DNA from: an uncultured Lachnospiraceae bacterium
GTDB taxonomy: Bacteria; Bacillota; Clostridia; Lachnospirales; Lachnospiraceae
Direction: 5' to 3'
DNA length: 64,000 nucleotides
Assembly: GCA_947178125.1 (NCBI GenBank)
Contig: CAMWXB010000009.1
Location: 1 to 64,000, forward strand
Part shown: positions 8,123 to 16,141 of the stretch, one piece after another
Layout of the letters: every line of letters begins with the position of its first letter
How positions within the stretch are numbered: position 1 is the stretch's first letter
Position numbers and translations under genes: made by a program
The notes under the pieces: generated by a model
Databases searched by the model: none
What the model was told of the DNA's origin: nothing
The model's input: the letters and a program-made list of their open reading frames with translations, nothing else

Positions 8123-8581
8123 TCAGTGCAGCGGAAAATTTTCTTCATATTCTGCCAGAGTATCCCGTATCCGAACAAGATACCCTTCAAATTCTTTCAA
8201 CTCCTTTTCCGAAAAACCCTGATAGAAAAGAACTCCCATCTGTTCCGATACCGCTTCGTATTTTATCCGCATGGACTTAGCATACTCTGTAAGCGATATA
8301 ATTGTCTGACGGCGGTTCTCCGGGTTAATCGTTCTTTCCAGAAGCCCCTTCTGAACCATCCCGTCGATTACGATAGAAACTGTATTTTTGGCAAGCGATG
8401 TCTGACGGCTGATCTCGCTGACCGTAAGATGGTCTTTTTTCCAAAGTACAAATAAAATCCGCCCTTGTCCGCTGCTTATTTCAATACCGTTTTCAATCAA
8501 CAATTTTTCAAATATCCTGTCCTGAAGCTGTTTTATCTGGGTAATATAAAACCCGCCTTTTGTTTCCACAGTGTACCTCAT
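8123..8581 (-). CDS. MarR family transcriptional regulator
   Basis: A 152-residue winged-helix repressor of the MarR type. The recognition region LTVSEISRQTSLAKNTVSIVIDGMVQKGLLER lies at about residues 53-84 and is followed by the wing NPENRRQTIISLTEYAK. It is the first gene of a probable two-gene unit with the PNPOx-like protein. A 14-bp perfect palindrome lies just upstream and is a plausible autoregulatory operator. The ligand is unknown. Confidence 0.88.
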   Translation of the reverse strand: MRYTVETKGGFYITQIKQLQDRIFEKLLIENGIEISSGQGRILFVLWKKDHLTVSEISRQTSLAKNTVSIVIDGMVQKGLLERTINPENRRQTIISLTEYAKSMRIKYEAVSEQMGVLFYQGFSEKELKEFEGYLVRIRDTLAEYEENFPLH

Positions 8582-8595
8582 TTCTTATTAGAACA

Positions 8596-8609
8596 ATTCT
8601 ATATAGAAT
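8596..8609. promoter_or_regulatory. Palindromic candidate operator of the MarR gene
   Basis: ATTCTATATAGAAT is a perfect 14-bp palindrome 15 bases upstream of the MarR start codon, where MarR proteins often bind their own promoter. The assignment is inferred from position. Confidence 0.4.
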
Positions 8610-8648
8610 AATTAGAGAATAACATATTACACTTACAAAGTCAATACG

Positions 8649-9293
8649 TTACAAATCCTCTATTTCGTCCACTTCTTTACAGATTCCCCGGCATATCAGA
8701 CTGCGCATGGCATCTTTCTGCACTGTCTTACTATACTGCTTCTCACTTAAAAACATACCATAACTTAATACTTTAGAATAAACGCTCATTAACAGGTAAT
8801 TCTTCTTTTCCTGCGAAAGTGTTTCTTTTTCATTGAATACATCCTTTAACACCTGCTTCGCAACGCTTACCACCGGCTTTTCTCCGAATAATCTCTGCTG
8901 CTCTACCACTTCGCGAAAACGCCTGCTCGTAACGGCATTGCTGGATATGAGTTGAACAAGACGAAACAGACAATTCGTATTCGGAATCTGCTGCTCCATC
9001 TTACAGAGCACATAGTTTACTTTGTCAGACAGATTCTTTTCCTGGTCTATCCCTTTACAAATCGTCTGACAGAACATCTCCACATTATAAAAAATTGCCC
9101 TGGCGATCATTTCTTCTTTATCGGAAAAATACTCATAGGCGGTACCTTTCCCGATGCCGGCTTTTTTCGTTATCTCCGACACCGTAAGGCTGTTAAGGTC
9201 CGTTCCCTCTTCGAACAGCTCAAATACTGCCTGATAAATCGCCTTCACTTTCGGCGGACATTCCGCCCCCGTATTATCTTTTACTTTACTCAT
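8649..9293 (-). CDS. TetR/AcrR family transcriptional regulator
   Basis: A 214-residue TetR-type repressor. The N-terminal helix-turn-helix is clear (SLTVSEITKKAGIGKGTAYEYFSDKEEM, about residues 39-66), and the remainder is a variable alpha-helical ligand domain. It lies 69 bases downstream of the RND exporter gene on the same strand and is probably in its operon. A TetR-type inverted repeat in front of the exporter gene suggests that this protein controls the exporter and itself. Confidence 0.9.
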   Translation of the reverse strand: MSKVKDNTGAECPPKVKAIYQAVFELFEEGTDLNSLTVSEITKKAGIGKGTAYEYFSDKEEMIARAIFYNVEMFCQTICKGIDQEKNLSDKVNYVLCKMEQQIPNTNCLFRLVQLISSNAVTSRRFREVVEQQRLFGEKPVVSVAKQVLKDVFNEKETLSQEKKNYLLMSVYSKVLSYGMFLSEKQYSKTVQKDAMRSLICRGICKEVDEIEDL

Positions 9294-9362
9294 TTCTATT
9301 AAACCTTCCCGTCATGCCGCCTGCTGCGGCACAAACTCTTCACACTTTCATTCCAAAAATAA

Positions 9363-12300
9363 TCAATTCTCCAAATCTTCTTTCTTTTTCCTGTCCCTTG
9401 TAAAAATGTCATAAATGCAGGGAATAACGATCAATGTCAGCAGTGTACCGTAAATCAATCCGCCAATCGTTACAACAGACATCGGCTTCGACATATCCGC
9501 TCCCATATCATCGCTGAAAGCCATCGTACTCAATGCCAAAATCGTTGTCAGCGCTGTCATCATGACCGGACGGATTCTTGTTTTTCCGGCGGTAACAATG
9601 GCCTCCTTTTTTTCCATGCCTTCCGCGCGCAGCTGGTTCATATAATCTACGATGACGATACCATTATTAACAATAATACCCGACAGCATGACAAAACCGA
9701 TCATTGCGATAACGCTCACTTCACTTCCGCTGATGACAAGTCCCATAAATCCCCCTGTAAAAGCAAGCGGAATCGTGAACATAATGATAAAAGGCGAAAG
9801 CAGCGACTGGAACTGTGCCACCATGATCAAATACATGAAGATCAGTGCAAGGAGCAGCATCAGATAGACCTGTTCCATTGCATCATTTATCGTTTCGTTC
9901 TCACCGCTCATCGTAAAGCTGTAACCGCTTGGCATCTCATAGTTTTGCAGCGCTTTTTCCACATCGTCGGATACAAAACTGATATTATGACCATCTGCAA
10001 CAGAGGCGGTCACACCGATATAACGGCTCTGTTCCACACGATTGACCGATTTGGGGGCCTGTGTGCTTTCAAAGACGGCAATATCGGAAAGTTTGATTTT
10101 TTCTTTCGTACCGTCCTGTTTGCTTCTTTCAATTTCCAAATCCTTGACCAGATTTCTGGTCAGCTCTAAATCCTTTGCATTTTTCACATACACATCGTAC
10201 TCTTCTATCTCTGTTTCCAGTGTCGTAGCGCTCGTGGCATCCGCAAGCTTTGCCTGTATCTGCTGAAAAATCTGTGCAACTGTCAATCCATGCTCGATTG
10301 CTTTATTTCTGTCAATTATGATACGCAGCTCCCCGGTAGATTCTTCCAATCCGTCGGATACGTCTGCAGTTCCTTCCACACTTTCGACAATTGCCGCAAC
10401 ATCTCTTGCGATCTCCTGCAGTGTATCCAGTTCACGCCCTTTAATTTGAACGGTAATGCCGCTTCCGCCCAGTGCGCTCATATCCATTGTCGATGTCTCA
10501 ATCGCCGCTTCTGCCTGTGCCATTTCCAGAATATCCGCAATATTTACTTCAATGTCTCGTGCAATTTCCAGATTGTCCCTTTCCTTATCTTCCCGCAGAG
10601 AAATATAAAGTGAAGTAACGTTCGTAGAGGAATTTCCGCCGCCCGTCAGCATGCCCATGTTGGAAGTGCTTGCCATCGCACCGACATCCACAACTTCGTC
10701 CATTTCCATCAGTTTTTCCACTACCCGGTCCGTTACCTCCGCTGTCTCGGCAAGCGGCGTATCTTTCGGCAGCGTCAACGTCATGCTGATCTGTGTACTG
10801 TCCATATCCGGCATAAAGGCCGTTCCCTTTGCAAAAGACGCTTTCATGCTGACGACTAAAAGAACAATCACTAACAGCAGTACGACCGGCTTGAACCGCA
10901 GCGACAATCTCAATATTTTTTCATAGAATTTCATCAATACGCCAAAAAATTTTCCTTCTTTCTGCTCTCTGGCTTTGGAAAGCATTCCTGCTGCCATAGC
11001 AGGAACTACCGTCATGGCTATCAACAGACTTGCAAACAAAGAATAAGCAATCGTAAGGCCCATATCGACGAATAACTGTCTCGTGATGCCTTCCGTAAAA
11101 ACAATCGGAAGAAAGACGCATACCGTTGTAAGGGTAGATGCAATAATGGCTCCTGCTACCTCTCCCGCACCTTTTACGGCTGCCTCCTTCGCCGAATATC
11201 CTTCGCTTCGCATCCTGTAAATATTTTCGATAACAACAATGGAGTTATCCACCAGCATACCAACACCGAGCGCCAACCCTGACAAAGATATAACATTCAG
11301 TGTTATTCCGCTGAAATACATACACACAACTGCCGTGATCAGACTGATCGGAATCGAACATGCAACGACCGCCGTTGGACGCCAGTCTTTCAAAAATAAG
11401 ATCAGGATCAGGACCGCAAGAATGGCGCCGAACAATACATTATTGATAATGGAATCCATGATAAAATCAATATAAATTCCCTGATCCATCAGCGTAATCA
11501 GAATCAAATCTTCATTTTCTGCCTTTAACTGCTCAAACTTGTCCAGAATCCTGTCGGAAACATCGCCCGTGGAATAACCGGTCTGCTTCTGGATTGTGAC
11601 CATTATGCCGGGCGCGCCGTTCACATTTGCATAAATATCGCCGGAATTATCCGTCATGAACACATCCGCCACATCGCCGAGCGTAATGATATCAACACCG
11701 TCCATTTCGGTATTGATAAGCGGCATTTTTTTCAAAGCCTCAATATCTTCCGGTTTATCGCCTACCCTGACAAGATAGTCAATTCCTTCTTCCGTAACAT
11801 AGCCCGCCGGCATGGAAAAATTCTGTGCCGCCAATAGGGATTTCACCGTATCGACAGTAAGAATGCCATTCATATCAGCCTGGTCATACGCATTTTCCCG
11901 TGCCTCCTCCAGGTCTTCTTCCCCGTCCAATATCTGCTGTAACGCATCGGCAAGCTGTTCGGCGGTCTCATTTAGCTGCTCCTCGCCATCTTTTAACTGC
12001 TCCAATGCGGCATCAAGCTGTTCCTGACCGGCTTCAATCTGTTCTTCGCCCGCCTCCAGCTGTTTTTCACTCGCTTCTAACTGCGTTTCTGCCGTAGTAA
12101 TCTGAAGTTCACCGATGCTGATGACTGTCTGGGCATTGGCAAACTCAATGGCTGCTGTCAGATTCCCCTGGTATAGTTCAACAAGAGCGTTGTCCAGTTT
12201 ATCGATGTTGTCTTCAATCGTAGGAAGCTGTGCCTCCAACGCCGCGATCATTGTCTCCTGCATCGTGACCGTTCCGACAAGTTCTTCTCTCTGTGCTTTC

Positions 12301-13547
12301 ATCGCTTCTATACCGGCCGCTCCGCCCATCGCTTCAATAGCGCCGCTCAACGATTCTTTCATAGCCATTACACTTGCGATGATCTCCATATCGCTCATAC
12401 TGCTCATATCTACCGGAAGCAGCTGAGAAATAATCAATTTCTGCTCTTCTGTAAGAGAATTGTTAACATCCAACGACAGACTGTCTATCATATTAATCGT
12501 GGCAACCGCACTTTCATACTGTGCTACAGCCTCATCAATCTGCGTTATGCCGGCCTGTGCCGCTTCCTTCGCTGCCTGAGCCGACGCAATCTCCAGCGTC
12601 AGATGCGTTTTGGCCGCCTCCAGATCCGCTTTCGCCGTCAGAATTTCCGTCTCCGCTTCCGCCAGCTTTTTCGTCATTTCGCTCTTCTGATTGTCAAGTT
12701 CACTCTTTCCTTCCTCAAGCTTCGTTTTATTTTCTGCTATCTCAGCCTTTCCATCCTCCAGCTTCTGTTTATTTTCTTCCAATTCCACACGACTGTCATC
12801 GAGTTCCTGCTGGCTGTCCGCAATCTCCTGTTTACTATCCTCCAACTCCGTTCTCGCATCGGCCAGTTCTGCCTGACCGTCATATATCTCCTGTTTGCCG
12901 TCGGCCAGTTCCTGCTCCGCTTCCTTCATTTCTTCATCAATGGAAGAAAAGACCTGCTCGTTAATGGCATCGATTTTTTCCTGACGAATGATCACATTTA
13001 CGCTTTCCTCGAACAGACCGGTCGCGCTGGCCGAAGCTACGCCCTCGATACTTTCCAACTCCGGAAGAACAATGTTCTGTGTCATTTCACTGACTTCCGC
13101 GTCAGTCATACTCGTATTACCGACTGCCGCAATCATGATGGGCAGCATGTCCGGATTCAGTTTCATAATAATAGGGCTTCCAACAGAATCATCCCAATAG
13201 CTTTTAATTTGGTCCAGAGTTTCCCGAATTTCCAGAGAAACTGCATTCATATCCGCCGACTGTGCAAATTCCAGAATGACCATCGAATAATTTTCACTGG
13301 AGACCGAGCTGATTCCTTCTATATTGCTGACCGTCGCCATAGATGCCTCTACGGGCTGCGTTACTACCATTTCCACTGTCTCCGGACTTGCTCCGGGATA
13401 CGTTGTCATGACAATAACATAAGGCAGACTGATACTCGGTAACAAATCCGTAGACATCCTCGTAAAAGAAACAACGCCAAGGACAATCGCCAGAATGACC
13501 GCTACCAGAACGGTATAGGGTTTTTTTACACTGAATTTTCCTAACAT
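9363..13547 (-). CDS. Very large RND (AcrB/HAE1-type) efflux transporter with coiled-coil insert
   Basis: A 1394-residue proton-driven RND exporter, about 350 residues longer than AcrB. It opens with the first transmembrane helix and the LPSISLPYVIV and PGASPETVE porter motifs. Between about residues 200 and 553 sits a long insert of repeated E-L-x-x-x-x-x-E-L type segments, predicted coiled coil. The remaining porter domain and the transmembrane blocks follow, including GLALGVGMLVDNSIVVIENI and GIVVNNGIVIVDYMNQLR. A Gram-positive cell has no outer membrane, so the coil may replace a fusion protein or reach the cell wall. The start ATG has AAGGAG upstream. A TetR gene lies directly downstream. 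The substrate is unknown. Confidence 0.92.
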   Translation of the reverse strand: MLGKFSVKKPYTVLVAVILAIVLGVVSFTRMSTDLLPSISLPYVIVMTTYPGASPETVEMVVTQPVEASMATVSNIEGISSVSSENYSMVILEFAQSADMNAVSLEIRETLDQIKSYWDDSVGSPIIMKLNPDMLPIMIAAVGNTSMTDAEVSEMTQNIVLPELESIEGVASASATGLFEESVNVIIRQEKIDAINEQVFSSIDEEMKEAEQELADGKQEIYDGQAELADARTELEDSKQEIADSQQELDDSRVELEENKQKLEDGKAEIAENKTKLEEGKSELDNQKSEMTKKLAEAETEILTAKADLEAAKTHLTLEIASAQAAKEAAQAGITQIDEAVAQYESAVATINMIDSLSLDVNNSLTEEQKLIISQLLPVDMSSMSDMEIIASVMAMKESLSGAIEAMGGAAGIEAMKAQREELVGTVTMQETMIAALEAQLPTIEDNIDKLDNALVELYQGNLTAAIEFANAQTVISIGELQITTAETQLEASEKQLEAGEEQIEAGQEQLDAALEQLKDGEEQLNETAEQLADALQQILDGEEDLEEARENAYDQADMNGILTVDTVKSLLAAQNFSMPAGYVTEEGIDYLVRVGDKPEDIEALKKMPLINTEMDGVDIITLGDVADVFMTDNSGDIYANVNGAPGIMVTIQKQTGYSTGDVSDRILDKFEQLKAENEDLILITLMDQGIYIDFIMDSIINNVLFGAILAVLILILFLKDWRPTAVVACSIPISLITAVVCMYFSGITLNVISLSGLALGVGMLVDNSIVVIENIYRMRSEGYSAKEAAVKGAGEVAGAIIASTLTTVCVFLPIVFTEGITRQLFVDMGLTIAYSLFASLLIAMTVVPAMAAGMLSKAREQKEGKFFGVLMKFYEKILRLSLRFKPVVLLLVIVLLVVSMKASFAKGTAFMPDMDSTQISMTLTLPKDTPLAETAEVTDRVVEKLMEMDEVVDVGAMASTSNMGMLTGGGNSSTNVTSLYISLREDKERDNLEIARDIEVNIADILEMAQAEAAIETSTMDMSALGGSGITVQIKGRELDTLQEIARDVAAIVESVEGTADVSDGLEESTGELRIIIDRNKAIEHGLTVAQIFQQIQAKLADATSATTLETEIEEYDVYVKNAKDLELTRNLVKDLEIERSKQDGTKEKIKLSDIAVFESTQAPKSVNRVEQSRYIGVTASVADGHNISFVSDDVEKALQNYEMPSGYSFTMSGENETINDAMEQVYLMLLLALIFMYLIMVAQFQSLLSPFIIMFTIPLAFTGGFMGLVISGSEVSVIAMIGFVMLSGIIVNNGIVIVDYMNQLRAEGMEKKEAIVTAGKTRIRPVMMTALTTILALSTMAFSDDMGADMSKPMSVVTIGGLIYGTLLTLIVIPCIYDIFTRDRKKKEDLEN

Positions 13548-13570
13548 CGATATGTATGCTCCTTTTCCGT

Positions 13571-13586
13571 CCGACCAGTCGGTCGG
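13571..13586. promoter_or_regulatory. TetR-type operator in front of the RND exporter gene
   Basis: CCGACC (13571-13576) and GGTCGG (13581-13586) form an inverted repeat around AGTC, embedded in a run of GACCGACY-like half-sites typical of TetR regulators. It lies about 25-40 bases upstream of the exporter start codon, where a bound repressor would block transcription. Confidence 0.6.
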
Positions 13587-13597
13587 TCATACTGTTC

Positions 13598-13636
13598 AAA
13601 AAACCTGAAACGTTTTTACATTTCAGGTACTTTTTT
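13598..13636 (-). terminator. Terminator between tRNA-Tyr and the RND gene
   Basis: ACCTGAAA (13603-13610) pairs with TTTCAGGT (13621-13628); on the minus strand the stem is followed by six T residues. It probably ends the tRNA-Tyr transcript. The plus strand also carries a T run, so it could act in both directions. Confidence 0.65.
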
Positions 13637-13672
13637 AACCGTAGCCAAATCCTCTACGAAATAAATTTAGAA

Positions 13673-13754
13673 TGGATGGAGGTGGATTCGAACCACCGAA
13701 GCAATTTGCAGCAGATTTACAGTCTGTCCCCTTTGGCCACTCGGGAATCCATCC
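13673..13754 (-). tRNA. tRNA-Tyr (anticodon GTA)
   Basis: Read on the minus strand, the 7-bp acceptor stem GGATGGA/TCCATCC, a D-arm, the anticodon stem-loop GACTGTAAATC with anticodon GTA, a long variable arm and a GGTTCGAATCC T-arm are all present. The long variable arm is normal for bacterial tRNA-Tyr. The 3' CCA is not encoded and must be added by the CCA enzyme. Confidence 0.95.
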
Positions 13755-13779
13755 ATTTACAACTATCATTTATATCACA

Positions 13780-15918
13780 TCATCGTTCAAATTGCAAGAA
13801 ATTTTTCTTTTCCGGTCTGTCAAAAATATGCTGTAAGATAATCGCAGAGGTCGGCGGCAGCGTAATATTTACTTTTCCCGCTATAACAGGATATTCTTTC
13901 GATGCCGTCGTAAAACCTTCACCCGTTGTGAGAAGCAGCTGCCGCAGCATGCATTCTTTCGGCATACCGAGATGCCATACGGATAAAGAGCGCGTAATCT
14001 CATAATCGTTATTGTTGATCAGAATGACGGACTGCGCTTCTTTCGTAAAACGTCCATAGCCGATTACATTATAATCTTCCACAATATATTTCAGCGAACC
14101 TGTCAAAAACTCCTGATTCTGTTTATGAATTTTGATGATTTCCTTATGGAACTCAATTAACTCTTTATCTTCATGTCCCCATGGATATGTCCTTCTGTTG
14201 TCTGGGTCCGTAAAACCGCAGACACCCGCTTCATCTCCATAATAAATCGTCGGCGCGCCGATCCATGTCATCTGAATGACTACCGCTTCCCGAAAAACTG
14301 CCTTATTGATACCCTCATTTGCCGCTTCCGGCCCTAAGGTATTGGTTCTCCCAACACGCCTGTTCGTTCTTGTCAAAAACCGGGAATGGTCGTGATTGGA
14401 TAATTCATTCATCGCCGTCTGCAGAGACTGCATCGGAAAACACGCACAATGATGCTTCATTGCATTCCAGAAGCATTCCGCATTTCCATATAAATCTGTA
14501 CGATGGTCATCACTGTGCTTCTGCATACCGGTCAAAAACCAGGTGACAGGCTCCATAAAAGCATCGTAATTCATGACGGTATCCCACTCTCCGCCCTGCA
14601 GCCAGTCCTTCGGGCTTCCATAGTGCTCCGCCAGAATGATCGCATCAGGATTGGCCGTCTTGACCGCCTTCCGGAACTCTTTCCAGAAAATATGATTAAA
14701 TTCCGGGCTATGACCTAAATCGGCTGCTACATCCAGCCGCCAGCCATCCGCATTGTATGGCGGCGATACCCATTTTCCGGCAATATAAAGCACATAATTG
14801 AACAACTCCCTGGAATTTTCATAATTCAATTTCGGAAGTGTATTATGTCCCCACCAACCGTCATAAACCTCGTTATATGGCCATTTATGATCATCAAAGA
14901 ACTGAAAATAATCATGATACGGACTGTCTTTTGTAATATAGGCTCCCTTTTCATAACCATCCGCATTCTCGTAAATTCTTTCTCTGTCCATCCATTTATT
15001 GAAAGAGCCACAGTGATTAAAAACGCCGTCCAGAATTACCTTAATGCCCCGTCTGTGCGCCTCTTTGACCACTTCCGCAAAAAGCGCATTACTTGCTTCC
15101 AGATTTTCCCGATTGGAAATCCGGTTGATGTATTTTGTCGCTAACCGGTTCTCATGCTGCCCCGGCTGTAATACATCTCCGGTATCATTGACGATCTTCC
15201 CGAAATGTGGGTCGATATTATCATAATCCTGTATATCATACTTATGATTTGAAGGAGAAACAAAGAGCGGATTAAAATAAATTGCATCGATACCTAAATC
15301 CTGCAAATAATCCATTTTATCCAGAACACCCTGTAAGTCACCGCCGTAAAATTCCCGAACGCCCATCTGCGCCGGATATTTATTCCAATCATCGACTTTT
15401 ACGGTTCCATCATTAATATAGCGGTACTCATTTGTCAGAACATCATTCGAAGGGTCTCCGTTATAGAAGCGGTCCACATAGATCTGATAAAAAACAGCGC
15501 CTTTTGCCCAGTCAGGCGTTTTAAATCCCGGAATGATTTGAAAATGATAATGCTCATCAATATCTCTGACAACGCCTCGTGTATCAAAAATACAGGAAAT
15601 CACACCAGCAAAAATTTCAAAATAATAGACCAGCTTTTCATTTTCTAGCTGTTCCGTATGTTCATAATAATCAAAATATTCGTCCGATTCGGACTTTAAC
15701 ATCAAATGTTTTCCATTTTTATTTACAAAAAAAACTCTGTCAATATTATTCTTAGCAGAACGGAACCGAATCGTCACTTCTCCATAAGCGCTGGGTTCTG
15801 CCGGAGAAATATAATTTCCCGTTGTATCAGTGAACAAAGCTTTTCTGTTAAAAACAGGGCGCATCGATGAAATGTACTGATAACTCTGTTCTGCCTTTAC
15901 AAATCGGTTAAAATCCAT
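13780..15918 (-). CDS. Glycoside hydrolase family 13 alpha-amylase (neopullulanase/cyclomaltodextrinase-like)
   Basis: Hydrolyses alpha-1,4 (and perhaps alpha-1,6) glucan linkages of maltodextrins or cyclodextrins. An N-terminal beta-domain (about residues 1-130) precedes a GH13 barrel with all catalytic regions: DGVFNHCG, GWRLDVAADLG with the nucleophile Asp near residue 394, ILAEHYG with the acid/base Glu near 429, and SNHDHSR with the third Asp near 507. The length of 712 residues and the N-terminal domain suggest the GH13_20 neopullulanase group. There is no signal peptide, so the enzyme acts in the cytoplasm on imported oligosaccharides. It precedes tRNA-Tyr by only 25 bases on the same strand. 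Confidence 0.9.
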   Translation of the reverse strand: MDFNRFVKAEQSYQYISSMRPVFNRKALFTDTTGNYISPAEPSAYGEVTIRFRSAKNNIDRVFFVNKNGKHLMLKSESDEYFDYYEHTEQLENEKLVYYFEIFAGVISCIFDTRGVVRDIDEHYHFQIIPGFKTPDWAKGAVFYQIYVDRFYNGDPSNDVLTNEYRYINDGTVKVDDWNKYPAQMGVREFYGGDLQGVLDKMDYLQDLGIDAIYFNPLFVSPSNHKYDIQDYDNIDPHFGKIVNDTGDVLQPGQHENRLATKYINRISNRENLEASNALFAEVVKEAHRRGIKVILDGVFNHCGSFNKWMDRERIYENADGYEKGAYITKDSPYHDYFQFFDDHKWPYNEVYDGWWGHNTLPKLNYENSRELFNYVLYIAGKWVSPPYNADGWRLDVAADLGHSPEFNHIFWKEFRKAVKTANPDAIILAEHYGSPKDWLQGGEWDTVMNYDAFMEPVTWFLTGMQKHSDDHRTDLYGNAECFWNAMKHHCACFPMQSLQTAMNELSNHDHSRFLTRTNRRVGRTNTLGPEAANEGINKAVFREAVVIQMTWIGAPTIYYGDEAGVCGFTDPDNRRTYPWGHEDKELIEFHKEIIKIHKQNQEFLTGSLKYIVEDYNVIGYGRFTKEAQSVILINNNDYEITRSLSVWHLGMPKECMLRQLLLTTGEGFTTASKEYPVIAGKVNITLPPTSAIILQHIFDRPEKKNFLQFER

Positions 15919-15967
15919 ATAAGTAAGCCTCCATTATTCAAAATTACTGCTGCCTGCATCTATAAAG

Positions 15968-16003
15968 TAAAAAAGACAGCTTTGGAATCGCTGTCCTTTT
16001 TAG
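15968..16003 (-). terminator. Terminator downstream of ftsH
   Basis: On the minus strand GACAGC (complement of 15990-15995) and GCTGTC (complement of 15975-15980) form a hairpin with a 9-base loop, flanked by A- and T-runs. It lies about 140 bases after the ftsH stop. Confidence 0.7.
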
Positions 16004-16141
16004 AGAAGGTATTTCTTCTTATGGGGTATAGCAAAAAACTATATAATGTATTGGGGGTTACAAGTGTATAATAGCATAGCCTTAGAAAAGCTACAATCCA
16101 TAGGATTCACAAATATTACAATTTTCATTAATGTTTTTTGT

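Noticed and set aside
11886-12950. Repeated DNA pattern that at first suggests a tandem or CRISPR-like array
   Set aside because: The repetition is at the protein level (coiled-coil heptads), spacing is irregular and no direct repeats with unique spacers exist.
12603-13442. 279-codon plus-strand frame inside the RND gene
   Set aside because: It is antisense to the repetitive coiled-coil coding region; the long frame results from repeated Glu/Leu codons on the other strand.
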